This document shows, piece after piece, positions 17,841 to 26,902 of a stretch of DNA of 64,000 nucleotides. Below the pieces are notes generated by a model. That model searched no databases. It was not told where the DNA came from and was given only the letters and a program-made list of their open reading frames with translations. The DNA is from Glacieibacterium arshaanense (GTDB taxonomy: Bacteria > Pseudomonadota > Alphaproteobacteria > Sphingomonadales > Sphingomonadaceae), in the NCBI RefSeq assembly GCF_004681125.1, contig NZ_SIHO01000001.1:1-64000 (forward strand), read 5' to 3'. Positions within the stretch are counted from its first letter, which is position 1; every line of letters begins with the position of its first letter. The position numbers and the translations under genes were made by a program.

Positions 17841-17913
17841 AGCCTTGCCTCCAATTGAACCATACATGCGGCGATGCGCAGCGGGCGGCAATCCGGCTTG
17901 GCTGGCCCCGGGA

Positions 17914-17931
17914 ATCGATTACATATGCAAT
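17914..17931. promoter_or_regulatory. Candidate IclR operator, site 1
   Basis: ATTACATATGCAAT (17918-17931) is palindromic except for one base pair. The 15-mer ATCGATTACATATGC at 17914-17928 occurs again, exactly inverted, at 18801-18815 in front of the P450 gene. It lies in the divergent region between the MaoC operon and the iclR-like gene. Confidence 0.6.
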
Positions 17932-17971
17932 ACAAATTGCCCGAATTGCCGTGTGCCGACCGCACCGATGC

Positions 17972-17985
17972 ATTACATGTGTAGC
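17972..17985. promoter_or_regulatory. Candidate IclR operator, site 2 (weaker)
   Basis: ATTACATGTGTA differs from the site 1 core ATTACATATGCA at two positions and lies 54 bases away, 37 bases before the iclR start. It could serve autoregulation. Confidence 0.4.
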
Positions 17986-18021
17986 AGCACTGTCCTGCCA
18001 CGAAGCCGGAGCCACTGACCG

Positions 18022-18810
18022 ATGACGGCCACCGCCCCACGTTCCATCAAGTCGGCCGAACGTACGCTGGCGTTGTTCGAACTCTTCTCGCGCGAGCAGC
18101 GGCCGTTCACTGTCGGCCGGGTATCCGAGTCGCTGGCCATGCCGCAGGCCAGCGCCAGCATGCTGCTGCGCAATCTCACCGAACTTGGCTATCTCGAATA
18201 TGACCGGGCTCATCGCACCTATGCCCCGAGCATCCGCGTCGCCCTGCTGGGAAGCTGGATCGATCGCCGCTTTGGCCAGGCCGGATCAATCGGGGCGCGG
18301 CTCGATGCGCTGCAGCGCCGCGTCGGCGAGACCGCGTTCATGGGCATCCAGAACGGCGCGCTGATGCAGTATGTTCTATCGCAAGAATCACACCAGCCTG
18401 AAACGCTCAGCGTCGAGTCGGGCCAGTTCCGCTCGTTGACATTCTCGGCGGTAGGTCGCGCGTTGCTCAGCATCAAGCCCGATGCCGAGATAATCACCTG
18501 GGTCCGGCGCTGCAACGTCGAGGCCCGCGAGGAACGCTTCAAGGTCCGCGAAGCCGACTTTATAGCGTTGATGCAGCAGGTCCGCGCGGACGGGTTTGCC
18601 AGCACTGCTGGCGACGTAACGCCCGGGCTTGGCGCCATGGCGGTCGCGATCCCTTCGCCGATGGGTAGCGCGCCGCTCGCAGTGGGCGTCGGCGGCCCGA
18701 TCGCGCGCATGCGGCGCAAGCGCGAGACCATCATCGAGGCCTTGCGCGAGTTTGCAGCCGCATCGGCGCCTGAGGTGCCCGTCGCCAGCGCCGGGCAATC
18801 GCATATGTAA
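18022..18810 (+). CDS. IclR-family transcriptional regulator
   Basis: A 262-residue protein with an N-terminal winged helix-turn-helix (SIKSAERTLALFELF, FTVGRVSESLAMPQASASMLLRNLTELGYLEYD) and a C-terminal IclR effector-binding domain (SVESGQFRSLTFSAVGRALL, GDVTPGLGAMAVAIPSP). It is divergent from the MaoC/CoA-transferase/lyase operon and directly upstream of the P450 gene. Copies of the same palindrome flank it on both sides, and the right copy overlaps its own stop codon. It therefore probably controls both neighbouring operons in response to a pathway intermediate. Confidence 0.92.
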   Translation: MTATAPRSIKSAERTLALFELFSREQRPFTVGRVSESLAMPQASASMLLRNLTELGYLEYDRAHRTYAPSIRVALLGSWIDRRFGQAGSIGARLDALQRRVGETAFMGIQNGALMQYVLSQESHQPETLSVESGQFRSLTFSAVGRALLSIKPDAEIITWVRRCNVEAREERFKVREADFIALMQQVRADGFASTAGDVTPGLGAMAVAIPSPMGSAPLAVGVGGPIARMRRKRETIIEALREFAAASAPEVPVASAGQSHM

Positions 18811-18815
18811 TCGAT
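18798..18815. promoter_or_regulatory. Candidate IclR operator, site 3
   Basis: GCATATGTAATCGAT at 18801-18815 is the exact reverse complement of site 1 and includes the iclR TAA stop (18808-18810). It lies about 215 bases before the P450 start at 19028, an unusual position that still fits control of the P450 operon. The rest of 18816-19027 holds no visible gene. Confidence 0.55.
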
Positions 18816-19027
18816 AGCGCCTGCGCGCGCGTCCGACTTGTCGGCGGCGTCGCAGGTCAGCATCGTGCTGCGGGGAAAGTTCGGCGGGCCTGGCGTCGCG
18901 ATGGTGCGACGTTTCATCGGGTCCCGTCCACGAACCTTATGCGCCATCGGCGCATCAATCCGACCTGCGGTGGCCGGCCCATGTGCAAGCATGCGGCACG
19001 CGCCGGATGTCATAGGGAGTTCTGCGC

Positions 19028-20278
19028 GTGAATCTGGCCTTCGATACCAGTCTTGTCGATGTCGACCTCATCCCGGAAGGCAAAGGGCCGCCGCTCGAGC
19101 TGTTCGCGCGCTGGCGCCGCGAAGACCCGGTGCACTGGAACCCGCCGCCTGCGCCCGGCACCTATTCCAGTCCTCAGGTCGGCGCGACGCTCGACAAGGG
19201 CTTCTGGGTGCTGACCCGTTACAAGGACGTCGATACTGTATCGCGCAACCAGCAGCTATTTTCCTCGTGGCTCGGCAGCCCGATTATCTGGGATTATGAC
19301 GAAGAGGCGCTCGCCCGCCAGCGCGCCGGCATGATGGGCATGGACCCTGACCGGCACTTGCGTACGAAGCGGCTGGTAACCCCGATCTTTATGCCGCGCG
19401 TGATCAACGAGCTTGAACCGGAAATCGCACGTGTCGCAAAGTCGATCGTCGACGACGTCGCCGCCGCCGGTCGTTGTGAGTTCGTATTTGATGTCGCGTC
19501 GCGGCTGCCGGTCTATACATTCTGCAAACTGTTGGGGGTTCCCGATGGCGATCGAGACCTCATTTTCAAGCTGGGTAACCTCGTCGCCGATACCGAAAAC
19601 GCCGATACCGACCACGGACAGTCGGTCATGCAGCTGATGGAATATGCTTTGCGCCTAGCCGCTGAAAAGGCGGCCAATCCAGACGGCACGATGATGAGCA
19701 ACATCGTCAATGGCGAGGTTGATGGCGACAAGCTTGCACCCGAAGAAGTCGCAATGTTCTTTGTGCTGCTGTCCATCGCCGGTCACGAGACGACGCGCAC
19801 CACCGCCGTCCATTTCATCCGGCTCATGACCGAATACCCCGATCAATACGCATTGCTGCGCAGCGATCCCGAACGTTACCTGCCCAACGCGATCGACGAG
19901 GTGCTGCGCTTTTCGCCCCCGGTCATCAAGTTCCGCCGCACTGCAACGCAGGACACGATGATTGGCGAGCGCGCGGTCAAGGCCGGCGATAAGATCTACC
20001 TGTCCTATGCGGCCGCCAACCGCGACCCGGGCATGTTCGAGGACCCTGACCGCTTCGACATCACCCGCGCCAATGCGTCCAAGCACCTGTCGTTCGGCAT
20101 CGGACCTCATATCTGCCTGGGTGCCCGGCTGGCGTCGATGCAGCTCAAGCATCTGTTGATGGAAGTCATCACGCGTATCCCTGACTTCCGGATTGTCGGC
20201 GAGCCGACCTATTTGCGCAGCCTTTGGTTCAGCGCCATCCTCAACATGCCGATCGAGTTCACTCCCGAGCGGAAGTAA
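19028..20278 (+). CDS. Cytochrome P450
   Basis: A 416-residue bacterial soluble P450 starting at GTG 19028 after AGGGAG. The I-helix oxygen-activation motif AGHETTRT, the K-helix EVLR and the heme loop SFGIGPHICLGARLA with cysteine ligand C363 are all present. It would hydroxylate a hydrophobic substrate using electrons from a ferredoxin. No ferredoxin or ferredoxin reductase gene is in the window, so these must come from elsewhere. It begins the plus-strand operon that includes an enoyl-CoA hydratase, a reductase, a VOC protein and a BVMO-type monooxygenase. Confidence 0.95.
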   Translation: MNLAFDTSLVDVDLIPEGKGPPLELFARWRREDPVHWNPPPAPGTYSSPQVGATLDKGFWVLTRYKDVDTVSRNQQLFSSWLGSPIIWDYDEEALARQRAGMMGMDPDRHLRTKRLVTPIFMPRVINELEPEIARVAKSIVDDVAAAGRCEFVFDVASRLPVYTFCKLLGVPDGDRDLIFKLGNLVADTENADTDHGQSVMQLMEYALRLAAEKAANPDGTMMSNIVNGEVDGDKLAPEEVAMFFVLLSIAGHETTRTTAVHFIRLMTEYPDQYALLRSDPERYLPNAIDEVLRFSPPVIKFRRTATQDTMIGERAVKAGDKIYLSYAAANRDPGMFEDPDRFDITRANASKHLSFGIGPHICLGARLASMQLKHLLMEVITRIPDFRIVGEPTYLRSLWFSAILNMPIEFTPERK

Positions 20279-20353
20279 TGCGATCGATACCGACCGGCAG
20301 CCCCGAATGTGCTGCGCTGCAGCGATCCTGACCTGTTGAATGAGACAAAAGCG

Positions 20354-21235
20354 ATGACAGACACCCAGTTTGATACCCTGCTCTATGCGGTCGAGGATGG
20401 CATAGCGACGATCACGTTGAACCGGCCGGACCGGATGAACGCCATGACCGGTCGCATGACGCAGGATCTGTTGCGGGCTTTCGATGCTGTCGACGCCGAT
20501 GATGCCGTCCGCTGCGTTATCTTCACCGGTGCCGGTCGGGCGTTTTGCGCCGGTGCCGATCTCGGTGGCGGCGGGGCGTTCGATTATGAAACGCTTGCCG
20601 ATCCCGATATCGAAGTCACCCGCGTCGGCGACATCTATCGCGATGGCGCCGGGCTGGTGACAATGCGCATGTACGAATGCCTCAAGCCGATCATCGTGGC
20701 GGCAAACGGTGTCGCGGTCGGCGCCGGGGTGACGATGCAACTGGCCGCCGATATCCGGCTCGCTTCCACCGATGCCCGCTACGGTCTGGTCTTTGCCCGC
20801 CGCGGCATCGTCATCGACGGCGCGGCATCATGGTTCCTGCCGAAACTCGTCGGTCTGCAGACGGCGCTCGACTGGTGCATGACAGGTCGCATCTTTCCGG
20901 CAACCGAAGCGCTGGAAGCCGGTCTGGTGAAGTCGCTGCATGCACCCGAGGAGCTTATGCCGGCGGCGCGCGCAATTGCTCGGATGATCATCGAAAACAC
21001 CGCCCCGGTATCGATCGCGCTGACGCGGCAGCTGTTGTGGCGCATGGCCGGAGCCGACCACCCAATGGAAGCCCACATCACCGACAGCCGGGCAATCCAG
21101 TCGCGCGGGGCTTCGGCCGATGCGCAGGAAGGTGTCAGTTCCTTCCTGGAAAAGCGCGCGCCGGCATTCCCCAATCGGGTCAGTGCAGATTTGCCCGACC
21201 CCTTCGTCAACTGGCGGGAGAGACCCTTTGCCTAA
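20354..21235 (+). CDS. Enoyl-CoA hydratase/isomerase (crotonase family)
   Basis: I use ATG 20354, giving 293 residues; a longer frame from 20309 adds 15 non-conserved residues. Crotonase features are ITLNRPDRMNAMT, the oxyanion-hole AFCAGADLGGG and GVAVGAGVTMQLAADIRLAS. In the second active-site region (GLVFARRGIVIDGAASWFLPKLVG) an aspartate stands near where hydratases carry a catalytic glutamate, so the reaction could be hydration, isomerisation or C-C hydrolysis. It is in the P450 operon. Confidence 0.9.
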   Translation: MTDTQFDTLLYAVEDGIATITLNRPDRMNAMTGRMTQDLLRAFDAVDADDAVRCVIFTGAGRAFCAGADLGGGGAFDYETLADPDIEVTRVGDIYRDGAGLVTMRMYECLKPIIVAANGVAVGAGVTMQLAADIRLASTDARYGLVFARRGIVIDGAASWFLPKLVGLQTALDWCMTGRIFPATEALEAGLVKSLHAPEELMPAARAIARMIIENTAPVSIALTRQLLWRMAGADHPMEAHITDSRAIQSRGASADAQEGVSSFLEKRAPAFPNRVSADLPDPFVNWRERPFA

Positions 21236-21274
21236 TCTCAGGGTTAGCTGCGAGATGAACATAAGGAGCGGACA

Positions 21275-22270
21275 TTGACGACGAACAGGCAATGGATTTT
21301 CGCCAATACGCCGCAGGGCGCGCTCACCGAAGCGACGTTCCGATGGCAGGAAACCCCGATGCCGCAGCCCGGTGACGGCGAGGTTCTTGTCCGCACCAGA
21401 ATGTTGTCACTCGATCCCGCCAATCGCGCCTGGATGAACGGTGCAACCTATCGCGAACAGGTGCTGCCGGGCGACGTCATGCACGGCTTCACGCTTGGCG
21501 AAGTCGTGGCGTCGAACGTTCCCGACTTTGCGCCCGGCGATCTTGTCGACAGCATGGGTGGCTGGCAGGACTATGCTGCCCTGCCTGCTGCGGCCCTGGT
21601 CAAGCGAAACCGCCGGCACACACCCGAACTGCTGATCGGCGTATTGGGTGTCACCGGTCTGACCGCCTATCACGGCTTGTTCGATATCGGTGAACCGCGT
21701 CCCGGCGACGTGGTGCTGGTCTCCGCGGCGGCCGGCGCCGTCGGCACCATCGTCGGTCAGCTGGCGCGGTTGGCCGGGTGCCGTGTGGTCGGCATCGCCG
21801 GCGGGCAGGCCAAATGCGACTGGCTGGTCCGCGAGCTCGGCTTTGATGCTGCCGTCGATTACAAGGCCGCCGACTTCCACAAGCAGCTGCGGGTCGCGAC
21901 GCCGAACGGGGTCGATGTCTATTTCGATAATGTCGGCGGCGTTTGCCTCGATGCAGCCCTGCTAGCGATGAACCTCGGCGGCCGTATCGTCTGTTGCGGC
22001 GCCGTGTCCCAGTATGACACCGGCGCAACCGGCGGCTCGCCGTTGCTCCCCGGCGTCGTCGTCACCAAGCGCCTGCGGATGCAGGGTTTCATCGTTCTCG
22101 ACTATGCCGCGCAGCAGGACCAGGCAGAAGCCAGATTGGCAGGCTGGATCGAAAGCGGCGCTGTGCGCAGCATCCTCGACATCGTCGACGGGCTCGAAAA
22201 CGCGCCCGCCAGCCTTATCCGGCTGCTTGCCGGCGGCAATCTGGGAAAAATGGCTATCCGGGTAAGCTAG
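21275..22270 (+). CDS. NADP-dependent medium-chain oxidoreductase (zinc-independent)
   Basis: Starts at TTG 21275 with AAGGAG in good position; 331 residues. The GroES-like N-terminal domain (MLSLDPANRAWMN, FTLGEVVASNVPDFAPGDLV) and nucleotide-binding AAAGAVGTIVGQLARLAGCRVVGIAGG place it with leukotriene-B4 12-hydroxydehydrogenase/curcumin-reductase-like enzymes, which reduce carbon-carbon double bonds next to a carbonyl. YFDNVGGVCLDAALLAM is typical of that group. It follows the enoyl-CoA hydratase by 39 bases. Confidence 0.9.
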   Translation: MTTNRQWIFANTPQGALTEATFRWQETPMPQPGDGEVLVRTRMLSLDPANRAWMNGATYREQVLPGDVMHGFTLGEVVASNVPDFAPGDLVDSMGGWQDYAALPAAALVKRNRRHTPELLIGVLGVTGLTAYHGLFDIGEPRPGDVVLVSAAAGAVGTIVGQLARLAGCRVVGIAGGQAKCDWLVRELGFDAAVDYKAADFHKQLRVATPNGVDVYFDNVGGVCLDAALLAMNLGGRIVCCGAVSQYDTGATGGSPLLPGVVVTKRLRMQGFIVLDYAAQQDQAEARLAGWIESGAVRSILDIVDGLENAPASLIRLLAGGNLGKMAIRVS

Positions 22271-22305
22271 GGCATGGCTGCTGCGATATCGGAAAGGTTA
22301 GACGC

Positions 22306-22830
22306 ATGAGCAGATTGTTCGGACCGGCCACACAGAATGGCATCGTCGTCGCGGACCTTGACGCTGCGCTCGCCTACTGGACCGGCAGCCTTGGCGCCGG
22401 ACCGTTTTTCCGCACCAACAACCTGCCCAACGAGTATTTCTTCCAGCGTGGCCGCGAACTGCCGCCACCCGAAATGTCGATCGCCATCGGCAATTGGGGC
22501 GACCTGCAGATCGAGCTGATCTGCCCGCACGGTGACGGCGAATCGACATGGCATCAATTCCTCAAGACCACCGGAGGCGGCCTCCACCACATATCGGTAT
22601 GGTCACCGACCTATGATGCACACGTCCAGCAGGCACGCGAAGCCGGTCTTGAGATGGAGTGCCACGGCAAGGTGCGCAACGGCCCGCGCTACAGCTATTT
22701 TTACGCCGATGCGCCCGGCCAGCCGCTGCTTGAAATCGCCGATTATACCCCGGCACTGGCGGCGCTGTTCGGGCACGTTCGCGACGCGGCACGAAATTGG
22801 GATGGTGCAGATCCGGTGCGCTCAACTTGA
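22306..22830 (+). CDS. VOC-family (glyoxalase-fold) protein, copy A
   Basis: This 174-residue VOC protein is clearly paralogous to the one at 33219-33746 (shared MSR-FGP-TQ-G-VV start, LAYWT-x4-GAGPFF, GNWGDLQIELI, TWHQFL, GGGLHHISVW, NWDGADP end). VOC enzymes bind a divalent metal with His/Glu ligands; here position 11 is asparagine where copy B has histidine, while the HH at GLHHIS and the E in LLEIADY remain. It could be an epimerase, a dioxygenase or a lyase acting on a pathway intermediate. Confidence 0.85.
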   Translation: MSRLFGPATQNGIVVADLDAALAYWTGSLGAGPFFRTNNLPNEYFFQRGRELPPPEMSIAIGNWGDLQIELICPHGDGESTWHQFLKTTGGGLHHISVWSPTYDAHVQQAREAGLEMECHGKVRNGPRYSYFYADAPGQPLLEIADYTPALAALFGHVRDAARNWDGADPVRST

Positions 22831-22894
22831 CCATTCCACTGCACGCGCGCCGATCTAACACGTCACAACAAGCAAACGATTGAGGGATATATCC

Positions 22895-24541
22895 ATGAGC
22901 ACCGCCACCAACACCGTATCGGGCCAGACGAACGCATCAGCGGCGACCGATTGCGATGCGGTCGTCGTCGGTGCCGGCCTCGCCGGGCTGCACCAGCTCT
23001 ACCGGTTGCGCCGGCTTGGGCTCAACGTTGTGGCGTTCGAGGCGAGCGACGGTGTCGGTGGCGTCTGGCATCACAACCGCTACCCCGGCGCGCGCGTGGA
23101 TTCGCACTTCCCGCACTACCAATATTGGTTCTCCCGCGACTTGTGGGAGGAGAGCGAATGGACCGAGCGCTTCCCCGCGCAGCCCGAAATCGAGGCTTAT
23201 CTCAACCACGCGTGCGACAAATTCGGGCTGCGCGAGCATATCCGATTCAACACCAAGGTTACTGCCGCACACTATGACGAGGCGAGCGGCACATGGACCG
23301 TCTCGACCGATGACGGCAAATCGCTGACGACGCGTTTCCTGGTGCTAAACAGCGGCGGCCTTTCGGCGCCGCGCCAGTCGCCGTTTCCCGGCGCCGGGAC
23401 GTTCCGCGGCGTGTCGTGCCACACCGCGAGTTGGCCCAAGGACGGCGTCGAACTGGCAGGCAAGCGCGTTGGCGTCATCGGAACTGCCGCGACCGGCATT
23501 CAGGTCATCCAGACGATTGCGCCGATTGTCAGCCATCTGTCAGTGTTCCAGCGCACGCCCAATTTTGCAGTGCCGATGAAGAACCCCAAGATCACGCCCG
23601 AACAGAATTCGGCGGCGCAGGCCGATTTCGAACGGCTGCGCGGCGTCGTCCACAACACGTTCGGCGGCTTTGCCTATGAAGGCGAACCACCGATGTTCGA
23701 CGACACCGACGAGGCCGAGCGTCAAGCGCGGCTTGAAGAGCTGTGGGCGGCTGGCACCCTGCAGATCTGGGGCGGCGCGTTTGCCGATGCATTCGCCAAT
23801 GCCGAAGCTTCGCATTATGTCACCGAATTTGTGCGCGCCAAGATTCGTGCGCGGATCAACGACCCCAAGCTTGCCGACAAGCTTCTGCCGACCGACCATT
23901 ATTTCGGCAGCCGCCGCGTGCCGCTCGAGACCGGCTATTTCGAGACCTACAACCGCGACAATGTCGAACTTGTCGACCTGCGCGAGGAGCCGATCGTGTC
24001 GATCGACGCGGCCGGTATCAACACCGCGACGCGCCACATCGACCTTGATGTCATTATCTATGCAACCGGCTTCGAAGCCGGCGTCGGCGCAATCAACCGC
24101 ATTGCCATCACCGGGCGTGACCACCGGTCATTGCGCGATGAATGGAACAAGGCCCTGCGCACCACAGTCGGCATGCAGGTACACGGCTTCCCCAATTTGT
24201 TCATGACGATGGCACCGTTCGCGCCTGCGTCAGCGCTGTGCAACCTGCCGGTTTGCGCCGACCACCAGGTCGACTGGATCGGCGACGCAATTGCCTATGT
24301 CCACACCAATGGCAAGACCTCGATCGAGCCCAGCGCCGAGACCGAAGCCGCATGGATGGCGCATCATGTCGAGGTATCCGAGCCGACGATGCTCGGATCG
24401 AACAAGAACTCCTGGTATCGCCACAAGCGCGAAGACGGCAGCATTGGTGAACTGATCGCCTATGCCGGCGGCATTCCGCAATATCGCGAGACCTGCGACG
24501 CCATGGTGGCCAGCGGGTTCAAAGGCTTCATCGTCCGCTAG
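22895..24541 (+). CDS. Flavin-dependent Baeyer-Villiger-type monooxygenase
   Basis: Start ATG 22895 follows GAGGGA; 548 residues, the normal size for class B flavin monooxygenases. Two Rossmann motifs are visible: FAD-binding VVGAGLAGLHQ (near 25-33) and NADPH-binding VGVIGTAATGIQ (near 193-203). Between them is the BVMO fingerprint F-x-G-x3-H-x3-W-P, here FRGVSCHTASWP (170-181). The protein most likely inserts oxygen next to a ketone, turning a cyclic ketone into a lactone or a linear ketone into an ester. It ends the P450 operon; a minus-strand amidohydrolase converges on it 40 bases away. Confidence 0.93.
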   Translation: MSTATNTVSGQTNASAATDCDAVVVGAGLAGLHQLYRLRRLGLNVVAFEASDGVGGVWHHNRYPGARVDSHFPHYQYWFSRDLWEESEWTERFPAQPEIEAYLNHACDKFGLREHIRFNTKVTAAHYDEASGTWTVSTDDGKSLTTRFLVLNSGGLSAPRQSPFPGAGTFRGVSCHTASWPKDGVELAGKRVGVIGTAATGIQVIQTIAPIVSHLSVFQRTPNFAVPMKNPKITPEQNSAAQADFERLRGVVHNTFGGFAYEGEPPMFDDTDEAERQARLEELWAAGTLQIWGGAFADAFANAEASHYVTEFVRAKIRARINDPKLADKLLPTDHYFGSRRVPLETGYFETYNRDNVELVDLREEPIVSIDAAGINTATRHIDLDVIIYATGFEAGVGAINRIAITGRDHRSLRDEWNKALRTTVGMQVHGFPNLFMTMAPFAPASALCNLPVCADHQVDWIGDAIAYVHTNGKTSIEPSAETEAAWMAHHVEVSEPTMLGSNKNSWYRHKREDGSIGELIAYAGGIPQYRETCDAMVASGFKGFIVR

Positions 24542-24581
24542 CCTCGAACCGTCGGCGATGACAGCGACTGGCGCAGACGTG

Positions 24582-25454
24582 CTAGGCGGCCAAACCCAGC
24601 ACGCGCGCGGCGTTGTCCTTGAGGATCAGCGGCAAGACATCCTCGCGGAAGCCGGCCTTCTGCGCTGCCTCGATCCATTTGTCCGGGGTAATCAGCGGAA
24701 AGTCCGAGCCGAACAGCATCTTGGTGCGCAACTGGGTGTTAGCGTACTGAATGACCTGCGGCGGAAAATACTTCGGCGACCAGCCCGAAAGGTCGATGAA
24801 GACGTTTTCCTTATGCTGCGCCATCGACAGGCTTTCGTCGGTCCACGGCCAGCTCGGGTGCGCGAGGATGATCTTCATGTCGGGGAAATCGACCGCGACA
24901 TCGTCGACCAGGATCGGCTGGCCGTATTTGAGGCGGATGCCACCGCCGCCGCGCATCCCCGATCCCAGCCCGGAATGGCCGGTGTGGAATATCGCCGGCA
25001 ATCCATATTCGGCGATGACCTCGTACAGCGGATAGGCGATGCGGTCGGACGGGTTGAAATCCTGCATCGGCGGGTGGAACTTGAAGCCGCGGACGCCGAA
25101 TTCCTCGATCAACTGCCGGGCTTCGCGGGCACCGAACTTACCCTTGTGCGGGTCGATCGAGGCGAACGGGATCATGATGTCGCTATTGGCGCGCGCGGCT
25201 TCGGCGACCTCCTCGTTGCGGATGCGCTTGACCCCCATCCCAGCTTCCATGTCGATCGTGAACATCACGAATGCGATGTTGCGCTCGCGGTAATAGGCGA
25301 TGGTTTCGGGGATCGTTGGGCGCCGGCGGTCGACTTTGAAATAGGCGCTGGCGGCATCGAAATATTGCCCCATGACGGGATCCTCGGGATCATGGCACGA
25401 TGCCTCAGCATGGGTATGGACATCGATGGCGCGGATTTTGGCGAGGTCGATCAT
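24582..25454 (-). CDS. Amidohydrolase family 2 (ACMSD-like) metal-dependent hydrolase
   Basis: This 290-residue protein has the N-terminal metal motif H-x-H (H13, H15 in AIDVHTH), a histidine in FHPPMQ, IFHTGHSG, ILAHPSWPW and the late aspartate in LFGSDFPL. These are the family landmarks of the ACMSD/gamma-resorcylate decarboxylase group. In catabolic clusters relatives perform decarboxylation, hydration or retro-aldol/beta-ketoacyl-CoA hydrolysis; which one is not visible. It is the only minus-strand gene in 18022-34370 and is transcribed away from the next gene. Confidence 0.9.
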   Translation of the reverse strand: MIDLAKIRAIDVHTHAEASCHDPEDPVMGQYFDAASAYFKVDRRRPTIPETIAYYRERNIAFVMFTIDMEAGMGVKRIRNEEVAEAARANSDIMIPFASIDPHKGKFGAREARQLIEEFGVRGFKFHPPMQDFNPSDRIAYPLYEVIAEYGLPAIFHTGHSGLGSGMRGGGGIRLKYGQPILVDDVAVDFPDMKIILAHPSWPWTDESLSMAQHKENVFIDLSGWSPKYFPPQVIQYANTQLRTKMLFGSDFPLITPDKWIEAAQKAGFREDVLPLILKDNAARVLGLAA

Positions 25455-25552
25455 GCTGGATTCCGTCGTTGGCTGCGGCCATCATACACGCGCTCGCTGC
25501 GACCGCGCGACCATGTTTCGCCATGCGCTGGCAATATCACAGGGGTGAAGCA

Positions 25553-26902
25553 ATGACCGACCTTCAGGTTCCCGATGTGACCTGCGCGCTGGTGCGCCAG
25601 CTGATCGCGATGCGTACCGCGCCTCCCGCGCCTGAAGCGGTGACGGTTGCCAAACAGTGCCTGCTCGACTGGCTGGGCGTGACCCTGGCCGCGCGCCACG
25701 AACCGCTTGTCGAGATGCTATGCGATGAACTCGACGGCGCGGACGGCGCGTGCAGCGTGTTGGTCCGCGACCGCCCCGCGTCGCTGCTCGATGCCGTGCT
25801 TATCAACGGCGCCGCCGGCCATGCGCTCGACTATGATGATGTCATTACCGCGATGGGCCATCCGACCGCGCCAGTGGCACCCGCGGTGATCGCGCTGGGC
25901 GAAGTGACCGGCGCGTCGGGTGCCAAGGTCGTTGCCGCGTTCATTGCCGGGCTTGAGGCCGAATGCCGTGTCGCCAACCTGCTCGGTCCGTCGCACTATG
26001 CCAAGGGCTGGCACGGCACCGCGACCTTCGGCTGCTTCGGCGCGGCGGCCGCTGCCGGGCATTTGCTCGACCTCGACGAAGCGCAGATGTGTCATGCGTT
26101 CGGTATCGCCGGCACGCAGGCTGCGGGGCTCAAGAGCGTGTTTGGCACAATGTCGAAGCCGCTGCATGCCGGGCGTGCCGCGCAGAACGGTGTGCTCGCG
26201 GCGCGGCTGGCGCGGCGCGGCTTTACCAGCGACACCGACATTCTCGGCTCGGCGCAAGGGTTTGCCGCAACGCAATCGACCAGCGTCGACCGCGGGGCCG
26301 CACTGGCGCCGCGCGCACTGCCGTGGGTGGTCGATGTGCTCTTCAAATATCATGCTGCCTGCTACCTGACACACAACACCATCGAAGCCGCCGCCGCGCT
26401 GCGCGACGGCACACCGTTCAGCACTGCCGATATCGAAGCCGTGACCGTCGAGGTTCAGCCGATGCATATGGGGGTGTGTAACATCGAAGCCCCGCGCACG
26501 GGGCTCGAGTGCAAGTTTTCGCTGCGGATGACCTGCGCGATGGCACTGCTGGGCGAAGATACATTCGACGAGGCGCTCTATTCGGACACGACCGCTGCGC
26601 GACCCGACCTCGCAGCGCTGTGCGCGCGGACGCAGGTAGAGCCCTGCGCGCCGACAATCGCGTCAACCGTCCATGTCCGGCTTTCGGATGGCCGCAAACT
26701 GTCGCACACCGCCGATGTCACCCAACCGGTGCGCGACCTTGCAGCCCAGCAACAGCGGATCGAGCGCAAGTTTCGCAGCCTCGGCAACGACAGCCTCGCC
26801 GCAGGTACGCCCGACAGGATCATCGCCCTGTGTCGCGACCTCGACCGTGCACCCGACCTGTCGAACCTGCTGGCGGCGTGCGCAGAAGCGGTGCGGGTAT
26901 GA
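25553..26902 (+). CDS. MmgE/PrpD family protein
   Basis: The real start is ATG 25553 (449 residues); a longer frame from 25400 reads through the divergent promoter. Family features are CLLDWLGVTLAARHEP at the start, AAGHALDYDDV, AGLEAECRVANLLGPSHYAKGWHGT and FKYHAACYLTHNTIEA. Characterised members are 2-methylcitrate dehydratase, cis-aconitate decarboxylase and iminodisuccinate epimerase, all acting on polycarboxylates. That fits the neighbouring CoA-transferase, MaoC and CitE genes. The next gene overlaps its stop by ATGA. Confidence 0.88.
   Translation: MTDLQVPDVTCALVRQLIAMRTAPPAPEAVTVAKQCLLDWLGVTLAARHEPLVEMLCDELDGADGACSVLVRDRPASLLDAVLINGAAGHALDYDDVITAMGHPTAPVAPAVIALGEVTGASGAKVVAAFIAGLEAECRVANLLGPSHYAKGWHGTATFGCFGAAAAAGHLLDLDEAQMCHAFGIAGTQAAGLKSVFGTMSKPLHAGRAAQNGVLAARLARRGFTSDTDILGSAQGFAATQSTSVDRGAALAPRALPWVVDVLFKYHAACYLTHNTIEAAAALRDGTPFSTADIEAVTVEVQPMHMGVCNIEAPRTGLECKFSLRMTCAMALLGEDTFDEALYSDTTAARPDLAALCARTQVEPCAPTIASTVHVRLSDGRKLSHTADVTQPVRDLAAQQQRIERKFRSLGNDSLAAGTPDRIIALCRDLDRAPDLSNLLAACAEAVRV

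Noticed and set aside
26509-26898. N-terminal extension of the hydrolase at 26899
   Set aside because: It lies within the MmgE/PrpD gene in another frame; the ATGA overlap gives a normal start.
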